Shown here: positions 37,460-46,763 of the stretch, piece after piece
How positions within the stretch are numbered: position 1 is the first letter of the stretch
Layout of the letters: each line of letters opens with the position of its first letter
Source: Amaranthus tricolor
Taxonomy: Eukaryota > Streptophyta > Magnoliopsida > Caryophyllales > Amaranthaceae
Assembly (NCBI RefSeq): GCF_026212465.1
Contig: NC_080059.1
Coordinates: 25,745,292-25,809,291, forward strand
Direction: 5' to 3'
DNA length: 64,000 bases
Translations under genes and position numbers: made by a program
The notes under the pieces: generated by a model
What the model saw: only the letters and a program-made list of their open reading frames with translations
Databases searched by the model: none
What the model was told of the DNA's origin: nothing

Positions 37460-39325
37460 GGTAGGGACGGCACAAGGACTTATGGACTCTCTAATCAAAC
37501 CTTTAGCTAACAATTCATCAACTTGTCTCCTAATTTCTTCGGTCTCTTTAGGATTAGTTCTATAGGCTGGTTTGTTAGGTAATGTGGAACCGGGAATGAA
37601 ATCAATCTTATGTTGTATGTCCCTTTTTGGTGGAAGTCCATTAGGTATCTCAATAGGAAAAACATGCGCAAATTCATCAAGTAAAGGCACAAGCAAAGGG
37701 TGATCATGCAAAACAGATTCGGTTTCATCATTTAGCAATAACAATTCTTTTCGTTCCACAAATTCATGTTGTTCACTTTTAAGTATAGGAATCAAAGAAT
37801 GAAAATTTGTTAAAGTTGCTTGTAATTTAGAATTATGGCCAGGTGCATATGGAGCTAACGTGATCTTTTTCTTATTTAAAACAAAAGTATGTGTATTTTT
37901 AAAGCCATCATGCATAACTTTTCTATCATATTGCCAAGGTCTTCCTAATAAAACATGACATGCATCCATAGGTATAACATCACATAAAAGACTCTCCTTA
38001 TAACTATTGCCTATTGAAAACGATAGTAAAACTTGAGAGTTTACAGGAATACCTTTGTTTTGATTCAACCATTGAATCATGTATGGCTCGGGGTGTGGAG
38101 TGGCGGTGAGATTAAGCTTGTCCACCATGGTCTTTGAAGCGACATTAGTGCAACTTCCTCCATCAATGATAAGCGAACAGATCTTACCTTTAACCGTACA
38201 TTTTGTGTGGAATATTGCTTCCCTTTGTGGGTTTGGATCTTTGGCTTTGACCCCACTAAGAGCTCTTCGCATAACCAATAATTCTCCTTCATCTGGATAT
38301 ATCATTTCCTCATCAAGTTCAACATTGTCACAGAAATCCTCCTCGTTTTCCTCTTGATGATCATCAAATTCAACCAAGTTCACCATTTTTCGGTTTGGGC
38401 ATTCGGATGAGATATGTCCTAAGCCTTGACACTTAAAACATCTCCTAGGTGTGAATGAATTGGTGTTTGCTTTGGGTGTATTGGGTACGCTTACGGGCTG
38501 CTTTAAATGATTATTTTGCAAAGCTTTTGAATCTTGCGAATGGGCTTTAGAATAGGGATGGGGAGTGTTCTTTTGGTAGGAATTGAAATTGGTCGTTCTT
38601 GCTGAAGTGAAACGTGAGGTTTCCTTCATTTTAGTTCTTTGTTGTTTTTCCACTTTATGTGCAAGGTTAATTAAATCATCAAGGCAAGCATAAGGTTGTA
38701 ATTCAACAATGTTTCTGATTTTTGAATCTAAACCATTTAAAAATCTTACCAAAGTTTGATGATCATCCTCCTTAAGGTCGCACCTCATTATCATTGTCTC
38801 GAACTCTCGACCATACTCTTCTACACTCCTGCCATCTTGTTGTAGATGTTGAAGTTTGGTGAAATTCTCTTGCATGTAGTATGAAGGCAGAAACTTTTCC
38901 TTCATTTGCTTCTTCATCTTTTCCCATGATCTAATCTTGTCTTTCCCTTCTCTTTCTCGTTTTGCACATTTGCTAGCCCACCAAGTAGAAGCATATTTGC
39001 GCAATTTTAATGCTACTATCTTTACCTTCTTTTCTTCATCCGTATTCTTGTAATCAAATACTCTTTCAACGGTTCTTACCCATTCAAGGAACTCATCTCC
39101 ATCTAATCTTCCTTCAAATTCTGGAATGTCGACTCTAAGATCATCTCCACGGCTTGTTTGCCTACTAACTTTAGGACTTTCAGACTCATAATCCCCACCT
39201 TCCCTTAAGGTGCGTTTTAGGTCTAGATACTCTTTAAGTTGGGTTTGTAGGTATTTAATGGTGGCATTTTGCTCTTCAACAATTCTGCTCAAATCACTTG
39301 TTTCTCCTTCACCACTTTGAGACAT
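37337..39325 (-). CDS. Ty3/Gypsy gag-protease polyprotein (3'-truncated in RT)
   Basis: The 662-residue frame begins 50 bases after the PBS. Residues 1-40 look like a coiled coil; residues about 68-230 are a plant retrotransposon Gag domain (capsid) with conserved W and F residues; the CCHC zinc knuckle is at 296-309 (CX2CX4HX4C); the aspartic protease has its active site at D388 in the motif IDGGSC; and RT begins near residue 600 and stops at about 654, where the fragment is broken. The last few residues come from filler sequence. Gag and Pol share one frame. In intact elements Gag forms the particle and the protease cleaves the polyprotein; without RT core and integrase this copy is not autonomous. 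Confidence 0.9.
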   Translation of the reverse strand: MSQSGEGETSDLSRIVEEQNATIKYLQTQLKEYLDLKRTLREGGDYESESPKVSRQTSRGDDLRVDIPEFEGRLDGDEFLEWVRTVERVFDYKNTDEEKKVKIVALKLRKYASTWWASKCAKREREGKDKIRSWEKMKKQMKEKFLPSYYMQENFTKLQHLQQDGRSVEEYGREFETMIMRCDLKEDDHQTLVRFLNGLDSKIRNIVELQPYACLDDLINLAHKVEKQQRTKMKETSRFTSARTTNFNSYQKNTPHPYSKAHSQDSKALQNNHLKQPVSVPNTPKANTNSFTPRRCFKCQGLGHISSECPNRKMVNLVEFDDHQEENEEDFCDNVELDEEMIYPDEGELLVMRRALSGVKAKDPNPQREAIFHTKCTVKGKICSLIIDGGSCTNVASKTMVDKLNLTATPHPEPYMIQWLNQNKGIPVNSQVLLSFSIGNSYKESLLCDVIPMDACHVLLGRPWQYDRKVMHDGFKNTHTFVLNKKKITLAPYAPGHNSKLQATLTNFHSLIPILKSEQHEFVERKELLLLNDETESVLHDHPLLVPLLDEFAHVFPIEIPNGLPPKRDIQHKIDFIPGSTLPNKPAYRTNPKETEEIRRQVDELLAKGLIRESISPCAVPTLLVPKKTGEMRMCVDSRAINRITIKYRFPIPRFPITIKYR
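37343..37363. other. Filler DNA at the junction of inverted Gypsy fragments
   Basis: The 21 bases between the truncated LTR (ends 37,342) and the inverted fragment (starts 37,364) contain TACTTGATGGTGATT and GGAAAT, both of which also occur within 40 bases to the right. This looks like templated filler of the kind made by end-joining repair. The join also shares CTA with the LTR. Confidence 0.7.
37364..38151 (-). repeat. Right arm of the 788-bp Gypsy inverted repeat
   Basis: Reverse complement of 34,236-35,023, separated from it by about 2.3 kb of RT, RNase H and integrase sequence. The homology ends on this side where the minus fragment is cut at 37,364. Confidence 0.9.
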
Positions 39326-39374
39326 GGTGTTATGCTTTGTGAATGAACGAAATTAAGGCTCGGAGCGTAGCCTT

Positions 39375-39387
39375 GGCTCTGATACCA
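39375..39387 (-). other. Primer binding site, initiator-Met tRNA type (Gypsy)
   Basis: The minus strand reads TGGTATCAGAGCC three bases after the LTR end (TATATCA) at 39,391. It fixes the LTR boundary and therefore the boundary of the solo LTRs. Confidence 0.92.
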
Positions 39388-39390
39388 AGA

Positions 39391-40474
39391 TGATATAGAT
39401 TGGTATGCCTCAAAACAAAACCAAGCTATAAGCACACGTAGTTTGCTGTTTTCGTTTAATGAATTTGTTTTTGTGATTTTTGTGGTTTTATAACAAGGGA
39501 AAAATGAAATGTATGTGTTGATTTTTCAAACTGAAAATGGCTTGCCAAAGGTTGTTTCGATACAGATACACCACGAAACAAATCTAAGGGCTCCTAAGAA
39601 CACATTCAAACTTTAGCCAAAAGAATGAAAAGCATAGGAACTTCAAATTACTTAAACTAATCCAAGTTAAAGTAAATTGCAAATAAGAACAAAGAAAATT
39701 GCTCAATAGGAAGTTTGTATTGAAAGTGTTGAATATTATCAGAAACAAGCTAAGCCTTATTTATACTTATAAGGAGATAAGCCAGCAAGAAAAAAAATAG
39801 CAAAGAATCCACTTGCAACGGCTACAAATCAGCCATACACCCACTTGCAACAGCTACAAATCAGCTATACACCCACTTGCAACAGCTACAAATCAGCTAT
39901 TATTTGCAATATGTTTGACTAATCTTCAAATGATATTTTGGGGCTGACAAGTAGATAAGATCTTCATGATATATCCCTCACAATCTTCAAGAAATAATGC
40001 TGAAAATTTCAGCTGCAAGTAGTGTCTCAACGTCTTAATTTTGCTAAATATATATTTTTTTAATCATCCACTTGCTGAACTTTCATATTTATATTCTTCA
40101 TATTTCCTTGGTTAATTTGCTTGATATTTTCAGCTGCTTGCTTGCGTTTCAATCGCATAATATTCGACCCATGAGCAAAATTAAATACTAAACTCAAATA
40201 AAAGAAAAGTACAACTCGACTAACTAAGCATGAGAGATGATTAAGCTTGATCCTAAACCTGGCTTTAATCATCTCGAAGAAAACAAAAGACCCCAAATAT
40301 TCGAAATAAAATAAATGACTTAAATAATAAAACAACCCAAATAAGAAGACTTAGTTTATGACTACGAAATTAAAGGACTTCAGTTTTGGACCTTGAATTT
40401 GAGCGTCTTCCATTTGATGCATCATTATATTGATCTTGGCTAGCTCAGCAGGACTAGATGTAGGTGATCCTACA
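39391..40474 (-). repeat. Gypsy LTR, minus orientation (divergent variant, about 1,084 bp)
   Basis: Its ends match the solo LTRs (CCAATCTATATCA end; TGTAGGATCACC start, with about three terminal bases missing). The middle is divergent: 39,809 to about 39,903 holds three 32-bp tandem repeats containing CCACTTGCAAC, which the solo LTRs do not have. The TATA box reads TATAAATA on the minus strand at 39,758-39,765. No ORF of note. Confidence 0.87.
39809..39903 (-). repeat. Three 32-bp tandem repeats in the Gypsy LTR
   Basis: CCACTTGCAAC recurs at 39,809, 39,841 and 39,873. The repeats lie upstream of the TATA box on the minus strand, the position of U3 enhancer repeats in many LTRs. Confidence 0.85.
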
Positions 40475-41283
40475 ACATCTAGTTCTGCTGAGCTAGCCAA
40501 GATCAATATAATGATGCATCAAATGGAAGACGCTAAAATTCAAGGTCCAAAACTGAAATCCTTTAATTTCGTAGTCATAAACTAAGTCTTCTTTTTTTTT
40601 TTTTGGGTCGTTTTATTATTTAAGTCGTTTATTTTATTTCGAGTATTTGGGTCTTTTGTTTTCTTCGAAATGATTTAAGCCAGGTTTAGGATCAAGCTTA
40701 ATCATTTCTCATGCTTAGTTAGTCGAGTTGTACTTTTCTTTTATTTGAGTTTAGTATTTAATTTTGCTCATGGGTCGAATATTATGCGATTGAAACGCAA
40801 GCAAGCAGCTGAAAATATCAAGCAAATAAACCAAGGAAATATGAAGAATATAAATATGAAGGTTCAGCAAGTGGAAGATTAAAAAAATATATTTAGCAAA
40901 ATCAAGTTGTTTGAGACAGCAAATAAACCAAGGACATATGAAGATATTTGCAAATCATACAAGAATTCAGCCGTTGGGAAATCTGATTTTGGTTCATTAT
41001 TACATGAAGATCTTTTCTACAAAAAACAAATCAGCCTAGAAAATAGCCTATGAAGACTTTGTAAGATATAGCTATGCACTACAAAATAGCCTAATTATTT
41101 CCATAGAAGATTGTAAGATGCAACTTGCAAGTGGATTCCTAGCCGTTAAGAAACAAGCAACATTCTGATTTTTTTGCTTTTTAATTTAATTTTTTTTTTT
41201 TATTTATTTTTTGTTGGGCTGATTTCCTTTTAGTATAAATAGGCTTGTAGTTCATGTAATGAAGGCATTCAGCTTGCATAATA
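40475..41283 (+). repeat. Gypsy LTR, plus orientation, truncated at both ends
   Basis: It corresponds to LTR positions 17 to about 837 of the solo LTR and lacks one copy of the short CTTGCAAGTGG tandem duplication. The TATA box is at 41,234-41,242. The left side is a head-to-head join with the minus LTR: arms 40,022-40,461 and 40,475 to about 40,914, spacer 13 bases. The right end breaks at GCATAATA and is followed by filler and viral sequence. Confidence 0.88.
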
Positions 41284-41310
41284 TATGTAAATGTTTAGAA
41301 ATATATGTAG
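41284..41310. other. Templated filler at the LTR/pararetrovirus junction
   Basis: The 27 bases consist of pieces of viral sequence found about 60 bases to the right (ATATATGTAAATG, TTTAGAAATATATGTA) rejoined in a new order. Viral collinearity resumes at 41,311. Confidence 0.75.
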
Positions 41311-44300
41311 TTCATTTTAGTGGCAGAAACTACTAAACCATTTTTTTCAACAGTGTTTAGAAATATATGTAAATGTTTGAAATGTTGATCAATATCATGA
41401 GAAAAAATTAAAACATCATCTATATAAACAATTATGAATGAAGAAAATTGATTGAAAATATCATTCATTATATGTTGAAATTCAGAAGGAGCATTTTTAA
41501 GTCCAAAAGGCATTACATTCCACTCATAATGTCCAAATGGTACCGTGAATGCAGTTTTATACCTATCTTCTTTAGCAATTTGTATTTGCCAGAAACCAGA
41601 TTTCATATCAAATTTTGAAAATATTTTGGCTTTATATAAGCGATTAATTAAATCTCTTTTATTTGGGATTGGATATCTTATCCATTGAAGAACTTTGTTT
41701 AAAGGTTTGTAATTAATAACTAATCTAGGAACTCCTCTTTCTTTTTCTGCTGCATTCATAACATAAAATGCTGCACAGCTCCAAGGAGATTTGGATGGAG
41801 TTATTAATTTTTTATCTAAAAGAGTTTGAATTTCTTTCTTGCAGAATTCAAGATGCTCAGAATTCATTTGGATGGGTCTAGCTTTTGTAGGAATATTTTT
41901 TTCAGAGAAATCTTTTTCATATGGCAATGTGACAATATGCCTTTTTCTATCCCAAAAGGCATTTGGAATATCAGCACAAACTTTTGATTTAAAAATATTT
42001 TCTAAATTAAAAATTTTTTGTTGCAATTTTGATTGTTGTAATTGTTCTTCAATCCTTTGAAAAGAAATTTCTTCTTTTAAAGAAGAAATTTGAAATTCTT
42101 TTTGTTTTATTAAATTTATACTTTGTATTACTGAAGAATTTTGTAATAAATTAATATCTTTTTGTAACATGGGACTTAAAAAAGGAAATGATAATTGTTT
42201 CCCTAAAATTTTTGTATGAACACCTTTGTCATCAACCCAAAAAGGATAAATTTGTGTTAAAAAGGGAGTGCCTAATATTATTTCTTCCTTAATATCATTA
42301 ATAATAATGAAAGTATTAGTAAAACTATAATTTTCATTTATGATCTTTCCTTTTGAAATTTTATATTTAATATCCATGGGTGAACTATTTGCACTATATA
42401 ACCGAGTTTTTGTTTTTTCATAAAATTTAGTTGGGACTAATCCTTCCCTTAAGCAATTTTGATCCGCTCCACTATCAATTAAAGCAATATAGGTTTTTTG
42501 AAAATCTCCAATTTGAAAAGTAACTGGTGCATACCATTTTTGAAAATTAATTTTATTAATAACAGTGATAAAATCATCATCATCCCCATTAACTTTCTCT
42601 TTTCCCAAAGAAAGATTTTCTTTATAGATGGGGTTTTCTAAAATAGATAATTTTGTTTCAAGTTCGAAATCTTTGATTTCTAAATGCTTTAAACTATTTT
42701 TGATAGAAATGATGTCTTCTTTGATTTTATTTATTTCAAGTTGAAGATCTTTGACCGAAAGAGTTTGATTCTTAATAGGAATTAATTTAGAAGTCATTTC
42801 TTTGGAAGAGTATTTTTCTAATAATTTTGAAATATTGAAAGGTTCAATTTGAGGAATTGGAATACTTTCTTTGTTTTTAGAGGTAGAGGTTTCACCCAAA
42901 ACCATAGTTTTGAGTTTCAAAAGGGTTTCTCTTTTGATCTCTTTATCTTGGATTTTGTCAACGAGATCAAAAAGAAATTCCACATTTTTCTTTTTATCTG
43001 TTAAAACATTAATGCATTTGATAGGAGAGGAAGAAATCGAAGATTCAGAATCAGAAGTTTGATCATTAATTTGTAAAATTTCGTCATCTTCCTTTTCTGA
43101 AGAAGAAGAAGAAGTAGACTCAGGGGTTTGTAATAATATTTTGGATATTTTATCTCCTAGCTCAGAGTCGTTAATAAATAATTCTTGAATCTTTTTCTTT
43201 GTGGTACAAGCATTTGCTTTATGTCCAGGTTTTCCACACGAATAACAAAAGATTTTGAAAGCTTTGTTTGATTTTCGGAAATTTCCGAAATTTTTCTTTC
43301 CTCGTTTCTTTCGATAATAAGAAGGATAAGAATTTTTATTTTTATCTTTTGAAAATTTAGAAAATTGTTTTTTAATTTTCTTTTTTGTAGAGGGAGCTCT
43401 AATAGCTTCCATACCAAATGCTTCACAGAAACATCCAATTTCTTTCCTAGATTGTTTCTTTTCAGAGGTATATTTGGCTTGGAGTTTGAGTTCTTCACAT
43501 AAAGAAAGACCTTCCTTTTTAATGAAAGCGAAAAGTCCTCCATAAGTAGTATTATTAAGAGCTTGTTCTTTATCTGTATCATGTTCAGCTATTTTTCTAA
43601 AAATTCTTTGAGCAAATAATTTTGGTAGTCCTGATATAAATTTTTCTTTCCAAAAACTTTGATTGCAATCTTGTCTTTGTAAAACATAACTAAAGAAGGT
43701 ATCTTTATACCATCTATAGTCACTTAATGTTGGGCAACGTAAATTTTGTAAAATCGTTTCTCCAGAAGAAAGAGTTTGAGTAGGGTTACCGACAAAATGA
43801 AAGGCAATAACTATGATTAAGAAATCACAGCAGTCAGATTTTTGAAATACATTTCCTTGATCATCCATGATGTCAGTAACGTGATTCAAAATTTCTAATC
43901 TGTCTTGTAAAGTGAGAAGATTATCCCACCAGTTTTTTAATTGCCCAGTAAAACCTGATATAATAAAACCAAAAATTATTTGTTCATCCAAAGGTTTTGC
44001 CTTGTAAGCTACAATAGCCATTCCCATATTTTGAAGAGTATTAAGAATTTCATAATCAGATTTTCCATCTATGTTCCATTCATGGATCATATCTGGGGAA
44101 AAGGATTTGGAGGTAAATGTAGACCTTTCTTCATATTGAAGATCAACAGGAGTAGGCCTAGGATAATAGTTTTTTGTAGGGATATTCTTCCAAGATGATC
44201 GTATTTTATTAATTTGATGAGGATCATTATCAGATTCTTGAAATTGCTTTGCAACTTTTGAAATGATTAAAGACTCAGAATTTTCTTCATCAGAAGATAT

Positions 44301-46166
44301 CTCTGAACTTTGATATTTACTCAAAACCTTAATATGACTTGGACTATCTGCTAATTTTTGTAAAGATTTTTGAATTTTATCTAACACTGCAGAATTAGAG
44401 TTAGAAGAAGTAAAACCATTTTTTGGAAACATTTGAGTCATAGGTATAGTTAATCCTGGTGGTTTGAAATGCGGTGCAGAAACCTTATTAGATCCTAATG
44501 ATGCAATCGTATTAGGGGCTATGGATCTAGAGGTTTCTTTTTGTAAATTATCAACCTTATTTGAAAGTTGATCTACTTGTGTAGCAACGGTATGAAGGAT
44601 TTGATTTGTAAAATTATTTTGATGATAAATTTTAATGATGTCTTCTACATTTGGAGTTTTATCTGTTTGATCTACTCTTCCTTCTTTAAAAGGACTAGCC
44701 TTTATTTCACGGTCATAATAGGGAAAAGTAATATTTTGTAATGGTGGATGAACTGAACTAATTGTTTGTCCATCCTTCAAAACCCAATTTTTTTGAAGTT
44801 TGGTTTGTACAAATATGTGATTTTGAGAATATGGATTAGCAATACCTTGTTTTTCACAAAACAATAAAAACCATGTAAAAAACGGGATATTAATTTGAAT
44901 AGTATTCATATCTTTATACCATACATCTCTTATTGAGTCTTTAAAGGAGCGAGAAAAAGATCTAAACCAATCTCGATGTTCAGCATTGTGAGAGGAATTA
45001 AATTCATCTCTTAGATAGTTTTTATCTATTTCAAAATCTTTAGTAATTGTATTGATAGAGTCAAAATTTTGCATATCAGACATTGTGGGAGATGCAGGTC
45101 TAGATGAAGAGATTTGAGAAGTTTGAGAAGCATTTGCTTCATATTCAGGAATAGGAGATTTATATCTGACTTTGATTGGTTCAGAAATGACTGAAGTTGT
45201 TTTTTGAGGAAAAGAAAAAGATCTTCGTGGATAGTTGGAAGAAGAAGTACAAGGAGAACTAGATAATTCTCTCATAGACCCAAACCTTATAAGAACTTTA
45301 TTTTCGTCTTCCTCAATGCATTCTATTTCTTGTCTTATGTTTCTAGGAGGCATTGGATTTGAGAATTGAAATGTCTCAGGAATAGAAATTTGATCCCATC
45401 TCAAGGTTTTTGCTGTAGAAACTATTGATTTAGTATTCTCAGCATGAACCTCTATAAAAATAGTTTCTTCTTTTGAAGAAGCCTCATGTATGAATTTTGG
45501 ATTAACTGTGGAATTCATTAATCTAAAATAAACACGGAAAACAATTGCAAAATTTCTAGCAAACTCTTTAAATTTATTATTTAAAATTTGAATATCTAAA
45601 ATTAATGAAGATAAGATTAATGGGTCTTGAAGATCTACTGTAAAGTTTGGAAAACAATTGAAATATATTGGGCCATTACAGATATTAGTTTGAATCATAG
45701 CCAAAACAGAATCTTTATAATTATTAAGTCGATCGTCTCTGAGAGCTAGGAAAATTGGACAATCAACTCCTTTATGAACTAATGGTTTTATTCCTATTTG
45801 AACAAGGCCAAAATGAATGAATCTAAATCTGTGTTTGAGATAAGCTTTAATGCTGGATTCTGAAAGTAAATGCATAGTTTCAGATTCTTTTTGAATGCTT
45901 CTAGTCTCTTCATGAGTTTTGATGCTAAATGCAGTCTTAAAATCAGTAATGCCTATATGATAAATTTTTGTAAGATTTTCTTTTGGAATTTCCCAATTTG
46001 AAAAGTTCTTTTCTATATGAACTTCACTACTTTGAATTATATTATTAGGTGATCCTAAACTAATAGCTTTCCTTAACCAGTTTGCCATTAATAAATTAAA
46101 TGTTGCATAAACTAAATATGACTGAATTGAATGGGAACAGTGGGACCACCTAACCGAGAACACCAA
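41295..46166 (-). CDS. Pararetrovirus ORF1 polyprotein, unit D (C-terminally truncated)
   Basis: 1,623 residues against 1,872 in the complete copies. Authentic sequence ends at M1618; the last five residues come from filler DNA. Present: movement-protein domain (about 90-225), capsid-like region (about 690-960), CCHC knuckle (974-987), protease (active D1231) and RT through YIDD (1581-1584). The RNase H domain and ORF2 are missing. Compared with unit C it carries E rather than Q near residue 94 and A rather than T near 1466. The start is the first ATG of the frame; M27 is an alternative. Its upstream intergenic region is complete. Confidence 0.9.
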   Translation of the reverse strand: MVFSVRWSHCSHSIQSYLVYATFNLLMANWLRKAISLGSPNNIIQSSEVHIEKNFSNWEIPKENLTKIYHIGITDFKTAFSIKTHEETRSIQKESETMHLLSESSIKAYLKHRFRFIHFGLVQIGIKPLVHKGVDCPIFLALRDDRLNNYKDSVLAMIQTNICNGPIYFNCFPNFTVDLQDPLILSSLILDIQILNNKFKEFARNFAIVFRVYFRLMNSTVNPKFIHEASSKEETIFIEVHAENTKSIVSTAKTLRWDQISIPETFQFSNPMPPRNIRQEIECIEEDENKVLIRFGSMRELSSSPCTSSSNYPRRSFSFPQKTTSVISEPIKVRYKSPIPEYEANASQTSQISSSRPASPTMSDMQNFDSINTITKDFEIDKNYLRDEFNSSHNAEHRDWFRSFSRSFKDSIRDVWYKDMNTIQINIPFFTWFLLFCEKQGIANPYSQNHIFVQTKLQKNWVLKDGQTISSVHPPLQNITFPYYDREIKASPFKEGRVDQTDKTPNVEDIIKIYHQNNFTNQILHTVATQVDQLSNKVDNLQKETSRSIAPNTIASLGSNKVSAPHFKPPGLTIPMTQMFPKNGFTSSNSNSAVLDKIQKSLQKLADSPSHIKVLSKYQSSEISSDEENSESLIISKVAKQFQESDNDPHQINKIRSSWKNIPTKNYYPRPTPVDLQYEERSTFTSKSFSPDMIHEWNIDGKSDYEILNTLQNMGMAIVAYKAKPLDEQIIFGFIISGFTGQLKNWWDNLLTLQDRLEILNHVTDIMDDQGNVFQKSDCCDFLIIVIAFHFVGNPTQTLSSGETILQNLRCPTLSDYRWYKDTFFSYVLQRQDCNQSFWKEKFISGLPKLFAQRIFRKIAEHDTDKEQALNNTTYGGLFAFIKKEGLSLCEELKLQAKYTSEKKQSRKEIGCFCEAFGMEAIRAPSTKKKIKKQFSKFSKDKNKNSYPSYYRKKRGKKNFGNFRKSNKAFKIFCYSCGKPGHKANACTTKKKIQELFINDSELGDKISKILLQTPESTSSSSSEKEDDEILQINDQTSDSESSISSSPIKCINVLTDKKKNVEFLFDLVDKIQDKEIKRETLLKLKTMVLGETSTSKNKESIPIPQIEPFNISKLLEKYSSKEMTSKLIPIKNQTLSVKDLQLEINKIKEDIISIKNSLKHLEIKDFELETKLSILENPIYKENLSLGKEKVNGDDDDFITVINKINFQKWYAPVTFQIGDFQKTYIALIDSGADQNCLREGLVPTKFYEKTKTRLYSANSSPMDIKYKISKGKIINENYSFTNTFIIINDIKEEIILGTPFLTQIYPFWVDDKGVHTKILGKQLSFPFLSPMLQKDINLLQNSSVIQSINLIKQKEFQISSLKEEISFQRIEEQLQQSKLQQKIFNLENIFKSKVCADIPNAFWDRKRHIVTLPYEKDFSEKNIPTKARPIQMNSEHLEFCKKEIQTLLDKKLITPSKSPWSCAAFYVMNAAEKERGVPRLVINYKPLNKVLQWIRYPIPNKRDLINRLYKAKIFSKFDMKSGFWQIQIAKEDRYKTAFTVPFGHYEWNVMPFGLKNAPSEFQHIMNDIFNQFSSFIIVYIDDVLIFSHDIDQHFKHLHIFLNTVEKNGLVVSATKMNYIYF

Positions 46167-46288
46167 GACTTAAAATGGCTTACCAACAACTTAATTAGGC
46201 TGACCAAGCACTTTACCAACACTCAATACAAATGCAATTTAATAAATGCACAATTAATCAATTTAATAACTTACTGGCTCTGATACCA
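41311..46288 (-). mobile_element. Pararetrovirus unit D (left, 3'-truncated in RT)
   Basis: It runs from its PBS at 46,288 to the break at 41,311. It lacks the last roughly 254 codons of ORF1, the whole of ORF2 and the following intergenic region, and is joined to the truncated Gypsy LTR through filler. Confidence 0.9.
46275..46288 (-). other. Primer binding site, initiator-Met tRNA type (unit C/D boundary)
   Basis: The minus strand reads TGGTATCAGAGCCA, 108 bases before the ORF1 ATG at 46,166. By convention this is position 1 of a caulimovirid genome. Confidence 0.93.
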
Positions 46289-46388
46289 ATAGGGAGTACA
46301 GGATCGATAGAGAAAATAATTTAATAATTTTGTGGATATAAATCTTATTATATAATTGATAATAATAAGATAAGTAAAGAAAGTTAGA

Positions 46389-46394
46389 TTTATT
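46389..46394 (-). terminator. Poly(A) signal AATAAA, unit C
   Basis: AATAAA on the minus strand, 61 nt past the TATA box. In tandem units it could end RNA begun one unit upstream, while RNA starting just before it must bypass it. Confidence 0.6.
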
Positions 46395-46454
46395 TGAGAT
46401 AAGACTTAAACAAAAGAAAATTACAGGATGCTCTCATCTTAGAGCTAGACACTT

Positions 46455-46462
46455 TATTTATA
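46455..46462 (-). promoter_or_regulatory. TATA box of the pregenomic RNA promoter, unit C
   Basis: TATAAATA on the minus strand, in context GTGTATAAATAAAG. The RNA start is expected about 30 nt downstream, near 46,425, giving a leader of roughly 260 nt to the ORF1 ATG. Confidence 0.75.
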
Positions 46463-46558
46463 CACAAAGGAAGAGATAAGGTGCAATCTGCTCTTCCAAT
46501 AAGAAATTAAAGAGAAATAGTACAAACATAATTATTAAAGTTACACTATAATACTGTA

Positions 46559-46670
46559 GAAGATGCTTTGAATTACTATTGAAGATGCTTTACTGTTGAA
46601 GATGCTTTGAATCACTGTTGGAGATGCTTTACTGTTGAAGATGCTTTGAATTACTGTTGGAGATGCTTTT
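46559..46670 (-). repeat. 39-bp tandem repeats in the viral promoter region, unit C
   Basis: GAAGATGCTTTGAAT (plus strand) starts at 46,559, 46,598 and 46,637, with GAGATGCTTT-type half units between. It lies between the as-1-like repeats and the TATA box. The same repeats lie at the centre of the palindrome in unit B. Confidence 0.85.
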
Positions 46671-46675
46671 GATTT

Positions 46676-46763
46676 CGTCATTGCTTACGTTTGTGCTTCC
46701 GGATGAATTAATTTGAGTTGTTGAACATTTGAATGATACTTTTGATTTCGTCATTGCTTACGT
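46676..46763 (-). promoter_or_regulatory. Pair of as-1-like bZIP sites in 73-bp repeats, unit C
   Basis: ACGTAAGCAATGACG on the minus strand occurs at 46,676-46,690 and 46,749-46,763. It matches the activation sequence-1 layout of the CaMV 35S promoter (ACGTAAG and ATGACG half sites with two bases between), the binding site of TGA-type bZIP factors. It lies about 215-300 nt upstream of the TATA box, further than in CaMV. Confidence 0.65.

Larger units (their letters stand above)
37364..40474 (-). mobile_element. Ty3/Gypsy element, minus-strand 5' part (LTR, PBS, gag, protease, start of RT)
   Basis: Read on the minus strand: LTR (40,474 to 39,391), Met-tRNA PBS (39,387 to 39,375), and the gag-pol ORF from 39,325, cut in the RT at 37,364. 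It is the same family as the plus-strand part; 37,364-38,151 is the inverted counterpart of 34,236-35,023 (788-bp arms, no indels, a few substitutions). Together the two pieces cover almost a whole element, but in opposite orientations. Confidence 0.9.

Noticed and set aside
40060..40335. Minus-strand 91-residue frame in the LTR
   Set aside because: Lies wholly within the LTR U3 region; no domain, and not kept in the plus-orientation LTR copies.
43157..43582. Minus-strand 141-residue frame inside ORF1 (also 50,687-51,112; shortened at 58,522-58,755)
   Set aside because: Shadow of the lysine-rich region around the zinc knuckle in another frame; a single substitution in unit B closes it, with only one residue changed in ORF1.
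46275..46288. tRNA-like sequence
   Set aside because: Only a short stretch complementary to the tRNA 3' end is present; it is a primer binding site, not a tRNA gene.
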